NCBI GenBank assembly: GCA_003989085.1
Contig: RXIV01000006.1
Span: 1 to 64,000 of the forward strand
DNA from: Candidatus Competibacteraceae bacterium
GTDB lineage: Bacteria > Pseudomonadota > Gammaproteobacteria > Competibacterales > Competibacteraceae
Length of the DNA: 64,000 nt
Direction of reading: 5' to 3'
Shown: piece by piece, positions 18,036 through 29,133 of the stretch
How positions within the stretch are numbered: the stretch's first letter is position 1
Layout: the number at the start of each line of letters is the position of its first letter
The notes under the pieces: generated by a model
Database searches by the model: none
Told to the model about the DNA's origin: nothing
The model's input: the letters and a program-made list of their open reading frames with translations, nothing else
Translations under genes and position numbers: made by a program

Positions 18036-18587
18036 TTACCCGTGTAGACGTACAAAGCCGCGTCCAGCCACTCGCTCGATTCCCTCCAGCAGGATCTGTC
18101 CACGGGCCGACAGGTTCGGGCCGACCTGCAAAACACACAGTTCCCAGCCAGCGTCGCGCAGCCGGATTAGGTCATTTTGAGTGGTGCAGGTCACCATCCC
18201 CGCATCTTCGTAAGCGCCCTTGGCGGCCAGGATGAAGCGGTTACGGGGGCCACGGTCGGGAAAATCGCGGTACAGGGCGCTCAAGGCGTCAATAAGCAGC
18301 GCCGTGCAGTTTTGACAGGGGCTGCGATTGAGCGCCAGGGTCACGATGATCGGACTGTCGTGCGGCGTCCACTGGCGCAGGGCGTTGGGAATATGGGTCG
18401 TCCATACCGCCGAGCGCAGCAGATGGGCCTCGGCATGAGCGCCACTGCTATAGCCCAGTTGATCCTCCATCGGGCTGTATCGGCAACAAAGCAGGCCGTA
18501 GGTGGTCTGGCCGGCGGCTTCAAACCGGGGGCGATGGGCGCCCATCGTCGGGCCGTAATGCAGCATCAGTTGTTCCCAGTGCAGAAT
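18036..18587 (-). CDS. stand-alone cytidine-deaminase-fold protein
   Basis: About 183 residues from ATG 18587 (GGAG nine bases upstream). The zinc-site pattern of the deaminase superfamily is visible: SSGAHAEAHLL (His-Ala-Glu) followed about 40 residues later by SPCQNCTALL (Pro-Cys-x-x-Cys). The substrate is not evident; the spacing and surroundings do not match standard nucleoside deaminases, tRNA deaminase or the riboflavin enzyme, and a toxin-type or base-modifying deaminase is possible. The frame extends to a TTG at 18653, but that lies within a TGACTT repeat array that looks regulatory. It is flanked by a transposase remnant and an OYE-type reductase. Confidence 0.7.
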   Translation of the reverse strand: MLHWEQLMLHYGPTMGAHRPRFEAAGQTTYGLLCCRYSPMEDQLGYSSGAHAEAHLLRSAVWTTHIPNALRQWTPHDSPIIVTLALNRSPCQNCTALLIDALSALYRDFPDRGPRNRFILAAKGAYEDAGMVTCTTQNDLIRLRDAGWELCVLQVGPNLSARGQILLEGIERVAGRGFVRLHG

Positions 18588-18640
18588 CATGGCGGCATTC
18601 TCCGGGTGCAGGTTGACGCTGAAATCAAGTTCATTCAAAT

Positions 18641-18677
18641 TGACTTGAGTCAAGTCACATCAAGTCATATTAAGTCA
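18641..18677 (-). promoter_or_regulatory. TGACTT direct-repeat array, 10-bp period
   Basis: On the minus strand TGACTT occurs three times at exactly 10-bp spacing (18677-18672, 18667-18662, 18657-18652), followed by an inverted copy at 18641-18646. Spacing of one helical turn is typical of response-regulator or activator boxes. It lies 55-90 bp upstream of the preferred deaminase start. Confidence 0.5.
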
Positions 18678-18709
18678 ACTTGTTTCAGGATGTGCCGCAG
18701 AAACCACCT

Positions 18710-19804
18710 CTAAGCCAGTGCGGGATAATCCACGTAGCCCTGCTCCCCGCCCTGATAGAAGGTCTCCGGATCGGCGGGATTCAACGGTGCGCCGCGGCGG
18801 AACCGTTCCGGCAGATCCGGATTGGCGATGAAGGGCCGTCCGAACGCGACGGCATCACAGCGCTCCTCGGCCAGCCACGCTTCGGCCTGGGTTTGGTCGA
18901 ACCCGCCATTGGCGAGCAACGGCGTTTGACACCGGGCGCGAAAATGCCCCGCCACGTCGGTCAGTGCGCCGACCACGCCATCGAGTTGATTCGGTAAGAA
19001 CGGTTCGGTGAGATGAACGTAGGCCAACCGGTAGGCGTTGACCCGGTCGATCAGCGCTTCAAACAGCGGCGCGGTGTCTTCATCCACCGTCATGCCGTGC
19101 ATCCCGTTCATCATTGGGTTCAGGCGAATGCCGACCCGATTCAGCGGCAGTTCCTGCGCCACGGCGTCCAACGTCTCAAAGAGCAGGCGACCCCGGTTCT
19201 CATGCGAACCGCCGTAGTCATCGGTGCGGGTGTTGGAACAGCGGGCAAAGAACTGGTGGAACAGGTAGCCGTTGGAAGAGTGAATCTCAATCCCATCAAA
19301 GCCTGCTGCGACCGAGTGGCGGGCGGCGCGCTGGAAATCAGCGACGATTCCGGCGATTTCTTCCCGAGTCAGCGTCCGAGGGGTGACCGTCGGTTGCAAA
19401 CCCTCACCGGAAAACATCGACCATTCCGGGTTGATCGCGGAAGGGGCTACCGGTAATTCCCCGCCGTGAAAGGCCGGCAGGGATAGTCGTCCGCAATGCC
19501 AGAGTTGGCAGACGATGAGCCCGCCCGCCTGATGGACCGCATCGGTGACTAACCGCCAGCCCGCGATTTGTGCGTCCGACCAGAGGCCCGGTGTATAGGG
19601 ATAGCCCCGGCCTTGCGGCGACACAATCGTTCCCTCGGAGATGAGGAGTCCCGCACTGGCGCGTTGGGCGTAATAGCGGGCCATCAGTGGGGTGGGCGCG
19701 GCTTCTGGATTGTTGGCTCGACACCGGGTCAAGGGGGCCATAACCACGCGGTTTTTCAGGGAAAGCGCGCCCAGTTGCACTGGGGCAAGGAGTTTGGATT
19801 CCAT
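18710..19804 (-). CDS. nemA: alkene reductase, Old Yellow Enzyme family (NemA-like)
   Basis: A 364-residue FMN-dependent oxidoreductase of usual family length. It has the N-terminal PVQLGALSLKNRVVMAPLTR strand, the active-site segment IEIHSSNGYLFHQFF (His/Asn pair for substrate carbonyl binding, then Tyr), RLNPMMNGM, and LANGGF...CDAVAFGRPFIANPDLP near the FMN phosphate site. Members reduce alpha,beta-unsaturated carbonyls, maleimides and nitro compounds with NAD(P)H. TGAGG lies upstream of ATG 19804. It is monocistronic; the physiological substrate is not evident. Confidence 0.92.
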   Translation of the reverse strand: MESKLLAPVQLGALSLKNRVVMAPLTRCRANNPEAAPTPLMARYYAQRASAGLLISEGTIVSPQGRGYPYTPGLWSDAQIAGWRLVTDAVHQAGGLIVCQLWHCGRLSLPAFHGGELPVAPSAINPEWSMFSGEGLQPTVTPRTLTREEIAGIVADFQRAARHSVAAGFDGIEIHSSNGYLFHQFFARCSNTRTDDYGGSHENRGRLLFETLDAVAQELPLNRVGIRLNPMMNGMHGMTVDEDTAPLFEALIDRVNAYRLAYVHLTEPFLPNQLDGVVGALTDVAGHFRARCQTPLLANGGFDQTQAEAWLAEERCDAVAFGRPFIANPDLPERFRRGAPLNPADPETFYQGGEQGYVDYPALA

Positions 19805-19929
19805 AAGATGAAAAGCCTCAGATGAGTGCCGTAGAGCATCGTCGGATGGTCAGGAAGATCCCTGAACCGGTGAATAGACCGAGCCGCCTGAATTTCAGTG
19901 ATGTCCTGAATTTTTGTACAGCCAGTCGC

Positions 19930-20256
19930 CTAATTCTGCTTTGCGGATTGGGTCTCGAAGGTTTCCAGCGCCAACTGCTTGAGGATCGGGATCAAGTGCC
20001 GCTGCAACAGCTTGTGCTGGCTGATATCCCGCGCTTCGGCCAGATAGCGCAGCATCGCCAACTGGTAGTCGTTCAACCGGATGGCGACGTTATAGCGCGG
20101 CTTGTCATTGGGATTGAACGATCCCCAGGGCGGCAATTCCCCTTCGGCCACCTGACGGTCCTTGGCCCCGGCGGCGAAGGCTTCCAGGGCGGCGGGATCG
20201 ATCGCCGGTTCCACCGCCGGCGTGGGGTTGGGTTGATGCAAGGTGAACTTAGCCAT
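19930..20256 (-). CDS. ParG-like plasmid partition accessory protein
   Basis: A 108-residue protein: disordered Pro/Ala-rich N terminus, then a basic C-terminal segment (RYNVAIRLNDYQLAMLRYLAEA, then SQHKLLQRHLIPILKQLA) compatible with a ribbon-helix-helix DNA-binding fold. It starts at ATG 20256 (GGAG seven bases upstream), overlapping the end of a truncated parA-like gene by eight bases, the classic parA-parB order. It is probably a leftover of an integrated plasmid or conjugative element. Assignment rests on context and fold guess, not a recognised motif. Confidence 0.6.
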   Translation of the reverse strand: MAKFTLHQPNPTPAVEPAIDPAALEAFAAGAKDRQVAEGELPPWGSFNPNDKPRYNVAIRLNDYQLAMLRYLAEARDISQHKLLQRHLIPILKQLALETFETQSAKQN

Positions 20257-20565
20257 TGCGGTCTCCATAGATTTCTCCCGCCAGCGCGGCGATCTCGGCG
20301 CTGGCTTTGTCGTTGTTGAGTTCGCAAACGCCGCGCCCTTCGGTCATTGCATCCCGGTAGGCTTTCTGTTCGCTGATGGTGATGACGGACGGCACCAGCG
20401 CGGACAGTTCCCGCAGCAGTTCTTGAGCGTCGGCGGTTTCCTTGACGGCCGGATGGGTCGGCGCCATCGAGATCAGCACCCGCGCCTCCAGGATCGGGTT
20501 CATCCCGCGCGCCAGGGTGACCAGTTCGTTCATGTGCAGGCTGATTTCCAGATCGGGCTGACTAG
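20249..20565 (-). pseudogene. C-terminal fragment of ParA-type partition ATPase, cut by an IS
   Basis: About 105 codons remain, matching the ParA C terminus (LEISLHMNELVTLARGMNP, VLISMAPTHPAVKETADAQE, AYRDAMTEGRGVCEL). The Walker A N-terminal half is missing because a transposase element begins at about 20570. With the adjacent ParG-like gene it marks a former partition locus. Confidence 0.75.
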
Positions 20566-20569
20566 TACT

Positions 20570-21680
20570 CTGTCATTTTAATTTAGGACTTTCGCTTATC
20601 CAATTAGGCGGGTTGGTAAGCGCGAATACGGGGATTTCGTAGCTCGTTGCGCAAATAATCACTCCACAAGCTGTGCTTGATCTGATAGTGTTTTGCCTAG
20701 CTTTCTCGCGATCACTTTCAGTGAAAACCAGGCATGATAGCAACAAGAGAAATGATTGCGTTGTGCCCGTTGTTTGCGGCATTGACACCGCTCGATGCCC
20801 GTCAACTGCTTTAGCTCTCTGTGCAATCTCTCTATCAACCAACGCTTCTTGTTCTCGTTTTGAACCAAATGCGTGTCGATAGAGCCCGGGGGACGGTTCG
20901 TGATCACCCCTTCAATGTCGCCGTTGGTGGCGACCACCTTGAAAAGGTGCACTTTAAACGGGATTTCCTTGAGTTTGACGGTTATGCCGCATTGGAGTTG
21001 TGCGTCGGTCCATTGCAGATCTTGGAGATGAATATAGCCTTGCTCTTTGCTGAGACTGATCAGGCGATTCTCTTTCAATGCAGTGATAAATAATTTTACA
21101 AGCCAATGAATGTATTTAATATTTTCTGATGAAGCGTACCCGTTGTCGAACAGGATGGTTTGCGCTTGAATGCGTTTTTCTTCGAAAGCCAAACGCAGCA
21201 TCTCTCGAAAATGATCATTTTTTGTTTTGCCATCGGCATCGGGTGCATACACGCGATAGTCTATCGGATGGTAGTCATCTCCAAAGGCGTGCACCAAATT
21301 CACAATTCCAATTCCTTTAACTATGCCGTGCGCGTTTCCACTGTACTGGCGTTTTACCATCTCAATTTTTTAGGAATAACTTTTGTTCTGAACGCTGTCA
21401 TCGATGATCAGATAGGCTCCGTTGCTGTTGTTGATTAGCGGTTTGGCCAATTCCCAAAGGGTATGTGCCGAATGCCTTTCCCGCCGCAAATAATCATTGA
21501 CCGCATCATGGCTGATGCCGTCAGTCAAATGATCGGCGAGGTGGGTACAAGTATAATTAATCGGCGTGCCGATTATGTACTCAACCTAAGTTTGTCGGGT
21601 CATTTTCATTCGCTGACTATATCAGAAAGCCAGTTTAATCCAAAGTAAGCTCTTGAATTAGTTACGAGCGAAAGTCCTAA
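20570..21680 (-). mobile_element. IS701/IS4-type insertion sequence remnant
   Basis: A perfect 14-bp inverted repeat bounds the element: TTAGGACTTTCGCT at 20583-20596 and its complement at 21667-21680. On the left the match may start a little earlier (about 20570, at CTGTCATTTTAA); on the right it stops where the next transposase remnant begins. It interrupts parA. No clear target duplication was found, so the right end may have been altered. Confidence 0.75.
20659..21603 (-). pseudogene. DDE transposase with two nonsense codons
   Basis: Read from ATG 21603 the frame encodes a transposase: YTCTHLADHLTDGISHDAV, YLIIDDSVQNKSYS (first Asp), MVKRQYSGNAHGIVKG, TKNDHFREML, ILFDNGYASSENI (second Asp) and WLIERLHRELKQLTGIE (Glu). 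It is interrupted in frame by TAG at about 21588 (codon 6) and TAA at about 21372. The downstream 233 codons are intact. Transposition from this copy would need read-through. Confidence 0.8.
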
Positions 21681-21729
21681 GCTTGATCCAAGGAACCGCT
21701 ACCCCTATCGAGTAGAGTAGGTACAGACG

Positions 21730-22399
21730 ATGATGGAGCAGAGGATGATAGACACGGCGACAGTGGGTTGGGCGGCGATGGACCTGGCGGGAGCCGACTT
21801 GGGGGATGCCCGGCTGAACCGACGCTTGGTGCAGGTCGCAGAACGGCTGGGGGCGCACCCTGGCGCAAGCATCCCTGTTGCCTGCGGAGGCTGGGCCCGA
21901 GACCCAGGGGGCGTATCGGTTGTTGGCGCATGAGGCGGTGACCTGTGAGCAGGTGTTGGCGCCGCACTGGGCCTGTAGCAACGAGGGGATGCGCGAACAC
22001 CCGGTGGTGTTGTGTGTGCAGGACACGACCGAATTGGACTTTACGTCGCAACCCGGTATCGCCGGATTAGGGCCGTTGAGCTCTCTACGCCAGCACGGAT
22101 TGTACGTGCATCCCACCTTGGCGGTAACGCCGGAAGGGATACCGCTGGGCGTATTGGATGCCTGGATGTGGACCCGCGACCCAGAGACGTTGGGGAAAGA
22201 TAAACAGCATTGGCCGATAGAAGCCAAGGAAAGCATACACTGGCTGGAAGGCTTCGAGCGCTGCGCGGAACTGGGCGACAATCTGCCCGATACCCGGCTG
22301 GTCTACGTCGCCGACCGGGAATGCGACATTCATGAGTTTATGGTTCGGGCGCAACACCATTCGCAAGTGGACTGGCTGATCCGGGCGGCCCACAACCAG
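21730..22399 (+). pseudogene. IS4/Tn5-type transposase, frameshifted and 3'-truncated
   Basis: The first 55 codons (WAAMDLAGADLGDARLNRRL, GASIPVACGGWA) match the N-terminal domain of Tn5/IS50-type transposases. A frameshift at about 21890-21900 moves to another frame, which continues QGAYRLLAHEAV, VVLCVQDTTELDFTS (catalytic Asp), LVYVADRECDIHEF (second Asp) and stops resembling the family at about 22399, where the end of the convergent MFS gene begins. The region with the catalytic Glu is missing. Confidence 0.8.
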
Positions 22400-22409
22400 G
22401 TGATAAGTT

Positions 22410-23609
22410 CTACATGCCAACTACTGCCGCCACTCGCCGCTGCGCAACCGTCAGCCAGCCAGCCAGCCCGATGACCAAGATGGGATAAAGGGTCGAGAAC
22501 CGGTAAATCTGCTCCAGAGCCAGCCATTCCCGCAGCGGGCCGATTACGAACGACCCCAGCCCCACCCCGACCATCAGTGCGGCGATCAGCATGGACGACA
22601 CCCAGGCCACCTGATCGGGGAATCGTGCCGAAGCCAGCGTGATGGTCAGCGGGAAAAAGGCCGAGCAGGCCAACCCCGCCAGTGCGAACAGCCCCAGTCC
22701 CAGCGCGGGCGTATTCGCGCAGGGCAGCAGCAGAAACGCGGCGGCCATCAACACTGGCAGCGTCAGCCAAATCACCTGGGGCGCGACCCGAACCACCAGC
22801 ACCGCCACCAGCAAGCGTCCCGTCACCATCGCAGCCCAGAACACCGACAGGGCCAGCGCCGCCACGCCCGCTGGCAGAGCCTTGGCTTCCCGCAGGTAAA
22901 TCACCGCCCAATTGCTGAAGGCGCCCTCAGCGAAGGCGTACAGCACGGCGATGGCGGCAAAGATCCAAAACGCGCCGGAGGTTAGCGGCGGATTCGTTAT
23001 CCTGCGGCGATCCATCTCATCGCCAGCATCCGGCGGCAGACGAACGGTCGCGGCGATCAACGCCAGCAGCACGCTCAAACCCAGCAACAGCAGGGGGAAA
23101 CCGGCCCAACGATCCGCCCGGACGAAACCCTCCGCCAGCAACGGTCCCACCATCAAACCGAGTCCCAGCAGGGTGTGCAGGGCGACCACCGCCGCCGGCG
23201 CGTGGCGGGGAAAGAATCGGGGCGGATAGCTGTTCAGCGGTGCGCCGCCCAGTCCGAAGCTGAATCCCAGCAGCGCCGTGCCCGCCAGAATGGTCGGGAA
23301 CGCCAGCGCCGGCATAACCCAGACACTCGCCGCCAAGGCCAGTTGCGACAGTCCGTTACCTGCCGCCGTTAACCATAGCAGGGGTTGCAGACCCAGCCGT
23401 CGAGCCAGGGTTCCACCCACCACCGCGCCTAACACCGCCAGCGCGACCTGTGGCAGGAAGATGGCTCCGTACTGGGCGTCGGTGAAACCGTGCATCTGTT
23501 TCAACACAGCGCTGCTGGCGGGGAAGCTGACTAGCGTCAAGCCTTGCAGAAAAGCGATCAGATACACGCTGATCAGCGCGAGTTTGTTCACGACCGTTTG
23601 CTTCAGCAT
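22410..23609 (-). CDS. MFS transporter
   Basis: About 399 residues with 12 predicted membrane helices, from ATG 23609 (GGGAG eight bases upstream); MLKQTVVNKLALISVYLIAF opens helix 1. The layout is that of sugar/drug MFS porters of the FucP/NNP-like type, but substrate is not evident. It is the last gene of the glucosidase, DoxX-NDH2, MFS operon, 11 bp after the NDH2 stop, so a role linked to carbohydrate turnover is an inference. The last few residues (RVAAVVGM) abut a transposase remnant, and the native C terminus may have been slightly altered. Confidence 0.85.
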   Translation of the reverse strand: MLKQTVVNKLALISVYLIAFLQGLTLVSFPASSAVLKQMHGFTDAQYGAIFLPQVALAVLGAVVGGTLARRLGLQPLLWLTAAGNGLSQLALAASVWVMPALAFPTILAGTALLGFSFGLGGAPLNSYPPRFFPRHAPAAVVALHTLLGLGLMVGPLLAEGFVRADRWAGFPLLLLGLSVLLALIAATVRLPPDAGDEMDRRRITNPPLTSGAFWIFAAIAVLYAFAEGAFSNWAVIYLREAKALPAGVAALALSVFWAAMVTGRLLVAVLVVRVAPQVIWLTLPVLMAAAFLLLPCANTPALGLGLFALAGLACSAFFPLTITLASARFPDQVAWVSSMLIAALMVGVGLGSFVIGPLREWLALEQIYRFSTLYPILVIGLAGWLTVAQRRVAAVVGM

Positions 23610-23620
23610 GGCGATGCTCC

Positions 23621-25747
<2,127 letters not shown>

Positions 25748-25750
25748 GGC

Positions 25751-28582
25751 TCAAGCCTCCTCGGCATTCAGCGCCGGCGCTGCCTTCGCCGCCGATTCCT
25801 CGTCCGCCGCGCGCGGGGAGTCGGTGGTTTGGGCCGCCATCTGCTGGTTCCAGAATGCAGGGATGTCTTCCCGGTAACGGCGCATGACCAGATTCGCCAG
25901 CAGACCGGTCCAGCCGGTTTGATGCGCTGCGCCCAATCCCTGGCCAGTGTCGCCGTGAAAATACTCGTAGAACTGCAACCGATCGCGCCAGTGCGGATCG
26001 TGCTGGAACGGGCTGTCGGCGGGAAACGCGGGCATGAGCCCATTCGAGTCACGACGGTAAATGTCCACCAGCCGCTCGGCGATCAGCGTGGCGATTTCCT
26101 TCAGATTCAGTTGCCGGCCGCCCAGACTGGGTACGGCGATCGTGAAATCGTCGCCGAGGAAGCGGTGAAACTTCTCCAGCGCCTGCACCAGGGTGTAGTT
26201 GGTCGGCAGCCAGATCGGGCCGCGCCAGTTGGAGTTGCCGCCGAACAGCCCGGAGTTGGATTCGCCGGGCACATACTCGATCAACGCCTCGCCGACGCCG
26301 GGCAGCGTTCCCAAATTCTTCTGAGTGGCGTGGAGGCGGCTGACGCTGCGGATGCCATGCGGCGACAGGAACTCATCGTCGCGCAGCAACCGTTTCAGGA
26401 TACGCGGCAGCATCCGGTCCGTGACCAGCGATAGCAGATGCTCGCCTCGGTCGTTTTCCCAATTCGGGCAGTTACAGATGATGCTGCCGTCGAACACGCC
26501 GTGGCGATGCTGGCGCAGCAATTCACGGAAGTGAGGGACTTTGGCCAGGATGCGCCGATCCACCACTTCACAGGCGAACAGCGGAATCAGTCCAACCCAG
26601 GAATACACGTCGATCCGTTGGCTTTGGCCATCTGGCCCGGTCACCAGATCTTTGAAAAAACCCGCTTCCGGGTCCCACAGCGGAACATGCTGGCCACTCT
26701 GGCCGCCGATTGTGTAGGCGATAGCGAGAAACTGTTTATAAATCTGAATCGCTATCGCCTCGTAGTCCGAGTCTTCGGTCGCCAGCTCCAGCGCGATCAC
26801 CGTCATGTTCAGCGCGAACATCGCCATCCAGCCGGTGGCGTCAGCCTGCTGGAGCGCATAGCCGGGCGGCAGCGGATGGGAGCGGTCGAACACCGAAATG
26901 TTGTCCAGACCCAGGAAGCCGCCTTCGAACACATTGTTGCCGTCGCTGTCCTTGCGATTGATCCACCAGGCGTAATTCAGCAGCAGCTTGTGAAACACTC
27001 GCTGGAGAAAGTTGAGGTCGCCCCGGCCCCGCTGCACCCGCTCCGCCCGAAACGCTTTCAGCGCACCCATCGCATGAACCGGCGGATTGACATCGCCGAA
27101 CGCCCATTCGTAGGCGGGAATCTGGCCGTTGGGGTGCAGGTAGTTTTCCTTCAACACCAGTTCGATCTGATCCTTGGCGAAATCCACGTCTGCCAGCGAC
27201 AGGGCGGCGCAGTGGTAGGCCAGATCCCAAGCCGCGAACCAGGGGTATTCCCACTTGTCGGGCATCGAGATGATGTCGTTCGCCTTGAGATGCCGCCAGG
27301 TGCGGTTGCGGCCCCATTTGCGCTCTTCGGGCGGCGGGAAATGGTCGCCATCCAGCCAGCGGGCCACGTCGTAGTGGAAAAACTGCTTGCTCCAGATCAT
27401 GCCGGCCAACGCCTGGCGCAGAATGCGCTGGTCCTCGACCGTGGCTTCGGGCAACAGATCGCGATAGAACCGATCCGCTTCGCTCTGGCGCAGGGCGAAC
27501 ACCGCTGGAGACGGTGCGAAGGGCTGGGTCAGCGGCGCGGCGCTCAGCACCAGCTCCACCTGAGTTTGCTGACCGCCGGCCACGGTCACCACCTGCCAAG
27601 CGGCGAACTTGGTTCCCGCCAGACCGGGATTGACCGCGTCTTGCTCGCCATTCACCACTCGCCGATGGAAGCTGTCCTTGACGTAGGGCGTCGCGTTCGC
27701 CAGCCCCCATAACCGCTGGGCGTTATGCTCGTTCTCGGTATACAGCGGTTCGGCGGCCTGCCGGCCATACAGGTGATAGCTGCCCAGCGTCGGATGCTCG
27801 GCGCGCACTGCCCAGGCGGCTCCCTCCGGCGCAGCGATGGCGCGCAAGGTCGGTTTGGCCGGTGGCAGGCTGATCGTTTCGATCAGATCGCCGCGCAATT
27901 CCGCCAGCGCCCGCTTTTTCTCCTCGTCGCCCCAGGCCCAGGTATTGCGGAACCAGAGTTGCGGCAACAGGTGCAGGGTCGCTGTTTCAGGTCCGCGATT
28001 GCTTGCGGTGATGTGGATATGAATCTCGTCGGGGCCGGCCTTGGCGTAGCTCACTTCCACGTCCCAGTAGCGGTTGTCGTGGAAAACGCCGGCATCCAGC
28101 AGGTTGAAGGGCGGATCCTGGCGGCCCCGGCGGCGGTTTTCCTCCACCAGCCAGCCATAGGGATATTCAGCCTGGGGATATTTGTACAGGTAGTGCAAGT
28201 AGCCGTGACTGGGGGTGGCGTCGAGATAGAAGTAGTACTCCTTCACGTCCTCGCCGTGGTTGCCCTGGTTGCCGGTCAGACCAAACGCCCGCTCCTTGAG
28301 GATCGGATCGCGGCCATTCCACAGCGCGAGGGCGAAGCACAGCCGCTGCTGCTCGTCGCAAATGCCGCCCAGGCCGTCTTCATTCCAACGGTAGGCCCGC
28401 GACCGGGACTGATCGTGATCGAGATGCTCCCAGGCTTCGCCGTGGGCGCTGTAGTCCTCACGGACCGTGCCCCAGGCCCGTTCCGAAAGATACGGCCCCC
28501 ACAGCCGCCAGTTTTCCTGGCCTTGATGCTGCCGTTCCAGTCGTAGACGTTCGGGGTCGTCAATGGGAATCGTGGCCTTCAT
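25751..28582 (-). CDS. GH63/MGH1-like glucosidase
   Basis: 943 residues from ATG 28582 (GGAG nine bases upstream). The (alpha/alpha)6-barrel signature of GH63-type mannosyl-oligosaccharide-glucosidase-like enzymes is clear: YPWFAAWDLAYHCAALSLAD, IPAYEWAFGDVNPPVHAMG (acid residues) and WRGPIWLPTNYTLVQALE near the C terminus. Bacterial members hydrolyse alpha-glucosidic links in small saccharides; substrate is uncertain. No signal peptide, so it is probably cytoplasmic. It is the first gene of a three-gene operon (with DoxX-NDH2 and MFS), preceded by a -24/-12 promoter at 28645-28659 and a 16-bp palindrome at 28727. Confidence 0.88.
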   Translation of the reverse strand: MKATIPIDDPERLRLERQHQGQENWRLWGPYLSERAWGTVREDYSAHGEAWEHLDHDQSRSRAYRWNEDGLGGICDEQQRLCFALALWNGRDPILKERAFGLTGNQGNHGEDVKEYYFYLDATPSHGYLHYLYKYPQAEYPYGWLVEENRRRGRQDPPFNLLDAGVFHDNRYWDVEVSYAKAGPDEIHIHITASNRGPETATLHLLPQLWFRNTWAWGDEEKKRALAELRGDLIETISLPPAKPTLRAIAAPEGAAWAVRAEHPTLGSYHLYGRQAAEPLYTENEHNAQRLWGLANATPYVKDSFHRRVVNGEQDAVNPGLAGTKFAAWQVVTVAGGQQTQVELVLSAAPLTQPFAPSPAVFALRQSEADRFYRDLLPEATVEDQRILRQALAGMIWSKQFFHYDVARWLDGDHFPPPEERKWGRNRTWRHLKANDIISMPDKWEYPWFAAWDLAYHCAALSLADVDFAKDQIELVLKENYLHPNGQIPAYEWAFGDVNPPVHAMGALKAFRAERVQRGRGDLNFLQRVFHKLLLNYAWWINRKDSDGNNVFEGGFLGLDNISVFDRSHPLPPGYALQQADATGWMAMFALNMTVIALELATEDSDYEAIAIQIYKQFLAIAYTIGGQSGQHVPLWDPEAGFFKDLVTGPDGQSQRIDVYSWVGLIPLFACEVVDRRILAKVPHFRELLRQHRHGVFDGSIICNCPNWENDRGEHLLSLVTDRMLPRILKRLLRDDEFLSPHGIRSVSRLHATQKNLGTLPGVGEALIEYVPGESNSGLFGGNSNWRGPIWLPTNYTLVQALEKFHRFLGDDFTIAVPSLGGRQLNLKEIATLIAERLVDIYRRDSNGLMPAFPADSPFQHDPHWRDRLQFYEYFHGDTGQGLGAAHQTGWTGLLANLVMRRYREDIPAFWNQQMAAQTTDSPRAADEESAAKAAPALNAEEA

Positions 28583-28644
28583 GGGGGTTTCTCCAGAATA
28601 GGGGTTGCACGAGGTGAGAGGTCGTTCATTCGCCCCTTGAAGCG

Positions 28645-28660
28645 GCAACACTTATGCCAC
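28645..28660 (-). promoter_or_regulatory. sigma-54 promoter of glucosidase-NDH2-MFS operon
   Basis: On the minus strand TGGCA (28659-28655), six bases, then TTGC (28648-28645): exact -24/-12 spacing. It is about 63 bp upstream of the glucosidase ATG. It belongs to a set of five such promoters in this window. Confidence 0.75.
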
Positions 28661-28726
28661 TTGATAAATTTCAAGTATAATTAATAAGATACATCTTGAT
28701 TGTTGAACTTTTATCGGGGACGGGGA

Positions 28727-28742
28727 CCACGAAATATCGTAG
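28727..28742. promoter_or_regulatory. 16-bp activator palindrome, glucosidase operon
   Basis: CCACGAAATATCGTAG, one of five copies of a palindrome close to CCGCGAnATATCGCGG. It is centred about 78 bp upstream of the -24 element, a normal distance for an upstream activator sequence of a sigma-54 activator. Confidence 0.65.
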
Positions 28743-28989
28743 AGCCGCTAAATGCAGTGGATTTGGCTTGAAGGGTGATCGTGTGAATGTTGCTCGGCCA
28801 AGATGTTTTGCTACGCCAACCGCGCCTCGTAGCGACGGGCGCGGTTCCTGGGGACGGTGATCAGGGCGATGTTTCGGGGCTGGAAGGCCGACGATGAATG
28901 TTATACTGCTGTAAAGACCAGTAGGATCAAATAGTTCCTGTCAACCACGGCGGATTGTGGTAGATAGGCGGAAACGACATAATCATTCG

Positions 28990-29096
28990 TTGTCGCGGAC
29001 GCTTCGCGCCGCACTACCACGCGGATCAAGCCGACTTCAGGCGAAAAAATCTGCGGCTTTCTCGCCTTGCGCGGCTTATCCACCGCCCCATTAGGC
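28990..29096. other. degraded attC-like element upstream of nuclease cassette
   Basis: It contains TTGTCGCGGACGCTTCGCGCC, found again in the attC-like element at 30793, and ends CCGCCCCATTAGGC, differing at one base from the CCGCCCCGTTAGGC end of that element. The first gene of the cassette starts 38 bp after it. A matching left half-site was not found, so this may be a mosaic or decayed site. Confidence 0.35.
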
Positions 29097-29133
29097 AAAA
29101 CTCAAAACCTCATAGCAAGTATACGGAGCCGAT

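Noticed and set aside
28901..29098. 65-codon minus-strand frame with segment LIRVVVRREASATTNDYVVSA
   Set aside because: Overlaps the attC-like repeat, no ribosome site and no recognised family; might be a toxin scrap, but not supportable.
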